Shown: one piece after another, positions 60,219-64,000 of the stretch
Numbering within the stretch: the stretch's first letter is position 1
How the letters are laid out: each line of letters starts with the position of its first letter
DNA from: Streptomonospora sp. PA3
GTDB lineage: Bacteria; Actinomycetota; Actinomycetes; Streptosporangiales; Streptosporangiaceae
Assembly (NCBI RefSeq): GCF_009728995.1
Contig: NZ_VTZW01000020.1
Location: 1-64,000 of the forward strand
Length of the DNA stretch: 64,000 nt
Reading direction: 5' to 3'
Notes under the pieces: generated by a model
Told to the model about the DNA's origin: nothing
Database searches by the model: none
What the model saw: only the letters and a program-made list of their open reading frames with translations
Translations under genes and position numbers: made by a program

Positions 60219-62915
60219 CTACAGCCGCGGATCCACCGCCTCCGACTCCAGGGCCAGGACGCCGAACACCGGCTGGTGGACGCGCCACAGCGGCTCGCCC
60301 GAGGCGTGTCTGGCCAGGGCCTCCAGGCCGAGGCGGTGCTCGTTCAGGGCCATGCGGCGCTTACGGCCCAGGCGGCGGTCGCGGAGGGTGGCCAGGCGGT
60401 CGGGGGCGAGGTAGTCGGGGCCGTAGATGATGCGCAGGTACTCCGGGCCGCGCACCTTGAGGCCCGGCTGTGCAAGCCCCCTGGCCCCCGTGGCGCGGGG
60501 GCCGCCGACGGGCTTGACGACCATGCCCTCGCCGCCCTCGGCGACCAGGTCGCGCCACCAGGCGGCGGCCGCGGCGGTGGCCTCGGGATCGGTGGTGTCG
60601 ACGGTGCGGTGCCGGGTTACCAGCACCATCGGGCAGTGCTCGGCCAGGGACTCGGCCACGCCCATGTGCCAGAGGTGGTCCTCGGCGGAGAACTCGCGCC
60701 CCTCGGCCGCCAGCACCTGGAAGGGGGCGTAGCGCAGTCCGGCGGCGCCGTCGGTGGGCCAGGCGTAGCCGCGGTACACGGCGCTGAACGCCTCGATGTC
60801 GCGGTCGCGCCGCTCGGTGCGCTCGGCGAGGTCGGCGACGTCCAGGCCGCGCTCGGCCGCGGCCTCAAGCACCTGCCGGGCCGCCGGCAGCGCGGCGCGG
60901 GCGGCCGCGCCCACCGACGCGTACTGCTCGCGGATGAGCCCTTCGGCCTTGGCCGACCAGGGCAGCATCTCGCCGTCGAAGGCGATCCAGTCGGTGCCGA
61001 ATCGCTCCCACAGCCCGGCCGCGGTGATCCCCGCGCGCAGTTCGGCCAGCACGGCGGCCTCCACCTGCGGGTCGGGGAAGAACGCGCGCCCCGTGCGGGT
61101 GAACACCGCCCCCTCGGCGCCCGGGACGAAGCGGCGCTCGGCGGCGGCGGAGTCGCGGCAGACCACCGCCACCGCGCGCGAGCCCATGTGCTTCTCCTGG
61201 CAGATGACGCGGCCGATCCCCTGGTCCAGGTAACTGCCGAACGCCTCGTCGGGGCGCTCCAGCACGCCCGGGTCGGCGGCGGTGGGGGCGGGCGGCATGG
61301 TCGGCGGCAAGTAGAGCAGCCAGCGCGGATCCACGGCGAAGCGGCTCATCACCTCCAGCGCCGCGAGGGCGTTCTCGCGGGGCACCGACACCGTGCCGAA
61401 ACCGGTCTGGATGCGGCCGACCGGCCCGTCGGGCAGGACGTCGCCAATCCCGATCAGCGCCGCCCCGCGCCCGTCGCCGGAGGCGCCGGACCGCTCGCCG
61501 TCGCCGCCACCGGAGGCCGGGAAGGGGCGCACGGGCTCGTAGTGGACGCGCCGGGCCGCCACCGCGGTCAGCTCCCGCTCGGGGTAGCGCAGCGCCGTGA
61601 GCCGCCCGCCGAAGACGCAGCCGGTGTCCAGGCAGATGGTGTTGTTGATCCACTCCGGCTCGGGCGTGGGCACGTGGCCGTAGACGACCGCGGCCGAGCC
61701 GCGGTATTCGCGCGCCCAGGGCAGCCGGACGGGCAGCCCGAACTCGTCGGTCTCGCCCGTGGTCTCGCCGTAGAGCGCGAAGGAGCGCACCCGGCCCGAG
61801 GCCCGCCCGTGGTACTCCTCCTTCAGCCCGGCGTGGGCCACCACGAGCCGGCCCTCGTCGAGGACGTAGTGGCTGAGCAGGCCGTCGCAGAAGGCGCGGA
61901 CGCGGGCACGGAACTCCTCGGACTCGGCGCCGAGCTGCTCCAGGGTCTCGGCGAGCCCGTGGCGGGCCTGCGCCTTGCGGCCCTTGAGCGCGCGGACCAG
62001 CTTGTCCTCGTGGTTGCCGGCCACGCACAGGGCGTCGTCGGCGCCGACCATGCCCATGACCAGGCGCAGCACGCCCGGGGTGTCGGGGCCGCGGTCGACG
62101 AGGTCGCCCACGAACACCGCGGTGCGGCCCTCGGGGTGGTGCGCGCCCACCGCGCGCCCCTGATCGTCGCGCGCGATCGCGTAGCCGAGCGACGACAGCA
62201 GCTCCTCCAGCTCGGCGCGGCAGCCGTGCACGTCGCCGACGATGTCGAAGGGGCCGGTGAGGTGGCGCTTGTCGCTCCAGCCGCGCTCCAGAGCCACGGT
62301 GGCGGAGTCGATCTCGGCGGGGCCGTCGAGGACGTGCACCCGGCGGAACCCCTCCTTGTTCAGTTTGCCGACGCCGCGCCGCAGCTCGCGGTGCTGCCGC
62401 GGGATGACGTGCCGGCCGAAGTCGCGGTCGGGGCGGGAGGCGTTGCGCTCGCGGGCGACGGACTCGGACACGTCCAGAACGATGGCGGTGGCGATGACGT
62501 CGTGCTTCTTGGCGATGCGGACCAGCTCGGCGCGGGCGCGCTGCTGCACGTTGGTGGCGTCGACGACGGTCAGCAGGCCGCGGCGCAGGCGGGTGCCGAC
62601 GATGTGGTGCAGCAGTTCGAACGCGTCGCCGGTGGCGCTCTGGTCGTTCTCGTCGTCGCTGACCAGCCCCCGGCAGAAGTCGGAGGAGACGACCTGGGTG
62701 GGGCGGAAGTGCCGGGCGGCGAAGGTGGACTTGCCCGATCCCGACACGCCGATCAGCACGACCAGGCCCATCTCCGGCACGGACAGCACGCGCCCGCCGG
62801 AATCGGCACCGGTACCGCCGGAGTCGCCGGGACCGGCGGCGCGGGCGTCCGCCGGACCGGGGCCGGGATCGGCCGCGGGAGGGGCCGCCGGATCGGTGGG
62901 GTCGAAGGCGCTCAC
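60219..62915 (-). CDS. pnkp: Polynucleotide kinase-phosphatase/ligase Pnkp (RNA repair)
   Basis: An 898-residue three-domain RNA repair enzyme. The N-terminal kinase has P-loop GVSGSGKST (56-64) and phosphorylates 5'-OH ends. The central metallophosphoesterase (about 215-500) has DIVGDVHGC, VGDLVDRGPD and AGNHEDK and removes 2',3'-cyclic phosphate. The C-terminal ligase-adenylyltransferase domain has the nucleotide lysine in CQEKHMGSRA and forms the AMP intermediate but needs Hen1 to seal. Residues 1-48 are a disordered Pro/Ala/Gly tail. The GTG start overlaps the hen1 stop (GTGA), so both are cotranslated. Together they repair ribotoxin-cut RNA with a protective 2'-O-methyl mark. Confidence 0.95.
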   Translation of the reverse strand: MSAFDPTDPAAPPAADPGPGPADARAAGPGDSGGTGADSGGRVLSVPEMGLVVLIGVSGSGKSTFAARHFRPTQVVSSDFCRGLVSDDENDQSATGDAFELLHHIVGTRLRRGLLTVVDATNVQQRARAELVRIAKKHDVIATAIVLDVSESVARERNASRPDRDFGRHVIPRQHRELRRGVGKLNKEGFRRVHVLDGPAEIDSATVALERGWSDKRHLTGPFDIVGDVHGCRAELEELLSSLGYAIARDDQGRAVGAHHPEGRTAVFVGDLVDRGPDTPGVLRLVMGMVGADDALCVAGNHEDKLVRALKGRKAQARHGLAETLEQLGAESEEFRARVRAFCDGLLSHYVLDEGRLVVAHAGLKEEYHGRASGRVRSFALYGETTGETDEFGLPVRLPWAREYRGSAAVVYGHVPTPEPEWINNTICLDTGCVFGGRLTALRYPERELTAVAARRVHYEPVRPFPASGGGDGERSGASGDGRGAALIGIGDVLPDGPVGRIQTGFGTVSVPRENALAALEVMSRFAVDPRWLLYLPPTMPPAPTAADPGVLERPDEAFGSYLDQGIGRVICQEKHMGSRAVAVVCRDSAAAERRFVPGAEGAVFTRTGRAFFPDPQVEAAVLAELRAGITAAGLWERFGTDWIAFDGEMLPWSAKAEGLIREQYASVGAAARAALPAARQVLEAAAERGLDVADLAERTERRDRDIEAFSAVYRGYAWPTDGAAGLRYAPFQVLAAEGREFSAEDHLWHMGVAESLAEHCPMVLVTRHRTVDTTDPEATAAAAAWWRDLVAEGGEGMVVKPVGGPRATGARGLAQPGLKVRGPEYLRIIYGPDYLAPDRLATLRDRRLGRKRRMALNEHRLGLEALARHASGEPLWRVHQPVFGVLALESEAVDPRL

Positions 62916-64000
62916 CTCGTGAACACTCCCATCTGGGTCGATGCCCCGCAGTGGGGATCCTCGGGGCCGACGGGCAGGTAGCGCACCCGGTAGCCGTACG
63001 CGGCGGCGACGCCCTCGGCCCAGGCGCGGAACTCGGCTCGGGTCCACTCGAAGCGGTGGTCGGTGTGCCGGAAGGAGTCCTCGGGCAGCCACTCGTAGCG
63101 TGCGTTGTACTCGGCGTTGGGCGTGGTGACAACGACCGTGCGCGGCGCGGTGTCGCCGAAGACGACCTGGGCGGCGGCGGGCAGCCGCGGCGGGTCGATG
63201 TGCTCGATCACCTCCATGAGCACGGCGGCGTCGTAGCCGCGGAACCGGGGGTCGCCGTAGAGCGCGGAGGCCGTGAAGACCTCCAGGCGCCGCTGGTCGC
63301 GCTCGGGCAGGCGGTCGTGGCGCAGCCGCCGCAGCGCGTGCTCCAGCGTGGCGGCCGAGACGTCGGCGCCCGCGATCCGCTCGAACGCGGGATCGGCCAG
63401 CAGCCGCTCCAGCAGCTTGCCCGACCCGCAGCCGAGGTCGAGCACGGAGCGGGCGCCCTCGGCCTTGAGGACCGACAGCACCGCGCCCGCCCGCCGCGCG
63501 GCCAGCGAGGGCTCGTACTCGCCGGCCTCGCCGCCGGTGCCGGCGCCGGCGCCGGCGTCGGCACCCCCCTGCCCGGCTGCCGCCGACTCGACGGGCGGCG
63601 GCTCCTCCTCCCCCGGCTCGGTCGCCACGGCCGCCGTGTCGGCGGAGTCGGCGGGATCGGCGGCGGAGAGGTCGTCCAGCTCGCTCAGCCGGGAGATGGC
63701 GGTGCGCACCAGCCGACCGCGCCGCGCGAGGTAGCGGCGGGTGATCCAGGTGCGCTCGGGGTGTCCGGGCAGCCAGCTCTCGCCCGCGCGCAGCAGCTTG
63801 TCGATCTCGTCCGGGCCGACCCAGTAGTGCTTGGTGCCGTCGAGCACCGGCAGCAGCACGTACAGGTGGCTCAGCGCGTCGGCCACGCGGACCTCGCCGG
63901 TGAGGGTGAGGCCGATGTAGCGGGAGTCGCCCCAGTCGGGCAGGCCGGGGTCGAGCGCCACGGGCTTCGCGTCCACCGCCCAGCCCAGCGGCTCGAACAG
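62912..64000 (-). CDS. hen1: Hen1 3'-terminal RNA ribose 2'-O-methyltransferase (partial)
   Basis: The C-terminal ~360 residues of bacterial Hen1. The reading frame stays open to base 64000 (LFEPLGWAVDAKP), so the start lies outside the window. The N-terminal ligase-activating part (DAKPVALDPGLPDWGDSRY, LPVLDGTKHYWVGPDEIDKLL) is followed by an acidic linker and the methyltransferase domain with SAM motif LDLGCGSGKLLERLL and the Hen1 metal site in MEVIEHIDPPRL plus FRHTDHRFEWTRAEF. In family members these residues bind Mn2+ and methylate the 3'-terminal ribose before sealing. It overlaps the pnkp start. Confidence 0.95.
   Translation of the reverse strand: MFEPLGWAVDAKPVALDPGLPDWGDSRYIGLTLTGEVRVADALSHLYVLLPVLDGTKHYWVGPDEIDKLLRAGESWLPGHPERTWITRRYLARRGRLVRTAISRLSELDDLSAADPADSADTAAVATEPGEEEPPPVESAAAGQGGADAGAGAGTGGEAGEYEPSLAARRAGAVLSVLKAEGARSVLDLGCGSGKLLERLLADPAFERIAGADVSAATLEHALRRLRHDRLPERDQRRLEVFTASALYGDPRFRGYDAAVLMEVIEHIDPPRLPAAAQVVFGDTAPRTVVVTTPNAEYNARYEWLPEDSFRHTDHRFEWTRAEFRAWAEGVAAAYGYRVRYLPVGPEDPHCGASTQMGVFTR

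Noticed and set aside
60099-62981. 960-residue plus-strand frame opposite Pnkp
   Set aside because: Antisense shadow of the codon bias in pnkp; no domain, extends over the toxin remnant and non-coding sequence.
1-64000. tRNA genes, integrase or transposase
   Set aside because: I saw no tRNA-like cloverleaf with a T-loop GTTCRANNC context and no DDE, HUH, serine or tyrosine recombinase sequence in any credible reading frame.

Overview
This is high-GC actinobacterial chromosome: strong G/C third-position bias, many GTG starts, ATGA/GTGA gene overlaps and SRPBCC, PspC, LiaF-like and DesK-type families. The gene set (form II cox genes, Pnkp/Hen1 RNA repair, MprAB-like pair) and the rRNA leader fit a filamentous actinomycete, most likely Nocardiopsaceae (Nocardiopsis/Streptomonospora-like). 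That placement is inference; only the 5' end of the 16S gene is present.

Layout. 1-800: 5' end of a 16S rRNA gene (minus strand) and its long leader. 0.8-9.2 kb: pcrA helicase, a Pr6Pr-like membrane protein, a nucleoside hydrolase, and a divergent envelope-stress module (PspC-histidine kinase and LuxR regulator on minus; PspC/LiaF-like protein and a small membrane protein on plus). 9.5-14.3 kb: coxSLM-G, a form II CO-dehydrogenase-like molybdenum hydroxylase. 14.7-23.8 kb: a cluster of a secreted cysteine-containing protein, an active Ser/Thr kinase, an ABC exporter pair, a two-component pair and a paralogous kinase that has lost every catalytic residue. 23.9-27.1 kb: iron-box-controlled FecCD/ATPase siderophore importer. 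27.2-32.6 kb: BisC/TorA-like molybdoenzyme, CitE-like lyase, MarR-GNAT fusion. 33.7-41.5 kb: MprAB-like two-component pair, DMT-type transporter, GT4 glycosyltransferase, membrane-anchored HtrA/PepD-like protease. 42-49.5 kb: sulfurtransferase, pairs of small membrane proteins, F420-type oxidoreductase, guaA, SpoIIE-type phosphatase. 49.9-55.2 kb: aldehyde dehydrogenase, FAD monooxygenase, Rid protein, MFS pump with divergent MarR and a clear operator. 55.2-57.7 kb: a gene-free, repeat-packed region. 57.7-64 kb: FCD-type regulator and SDR, a decayed HigBA locus, and the Pnkp-Hen1 RNA repair operon running off the window.

The most unusual content is non-coding. Five copies (A-E) of a 217-377 bp long-palindrome repeat sit in intergenic regions (29.7, 31.1, 41.7, 45.0, 56.6 kb), some with a second ~54-56 bp satellite unit next to or inside them. 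A second hairpin family (5.05 and 55.93 kb) has a TTGTGAGCG-containing loop. The 55.2-57.7 kb region holds two oppositely oriented arrays of a ~72-73 bp unit flanking a copy of each hairpin family and a perfect 58-bp palindrome with no spacer. No transposase is encoded in the window, so any mobilising enzyme would act in trans.

Functional links inferred from layout: the kinase/pseudokinase pair brackets an ABC-plus-two-component module and may feed one envelope signal into it; the MprAB-like pair lies 4 kb from an HtrA/PepD-like protease, a pairing known in mycobacteria; Hen1 and Pnkp overlap by 3 nt and form the known bacterial RNA repair complex.
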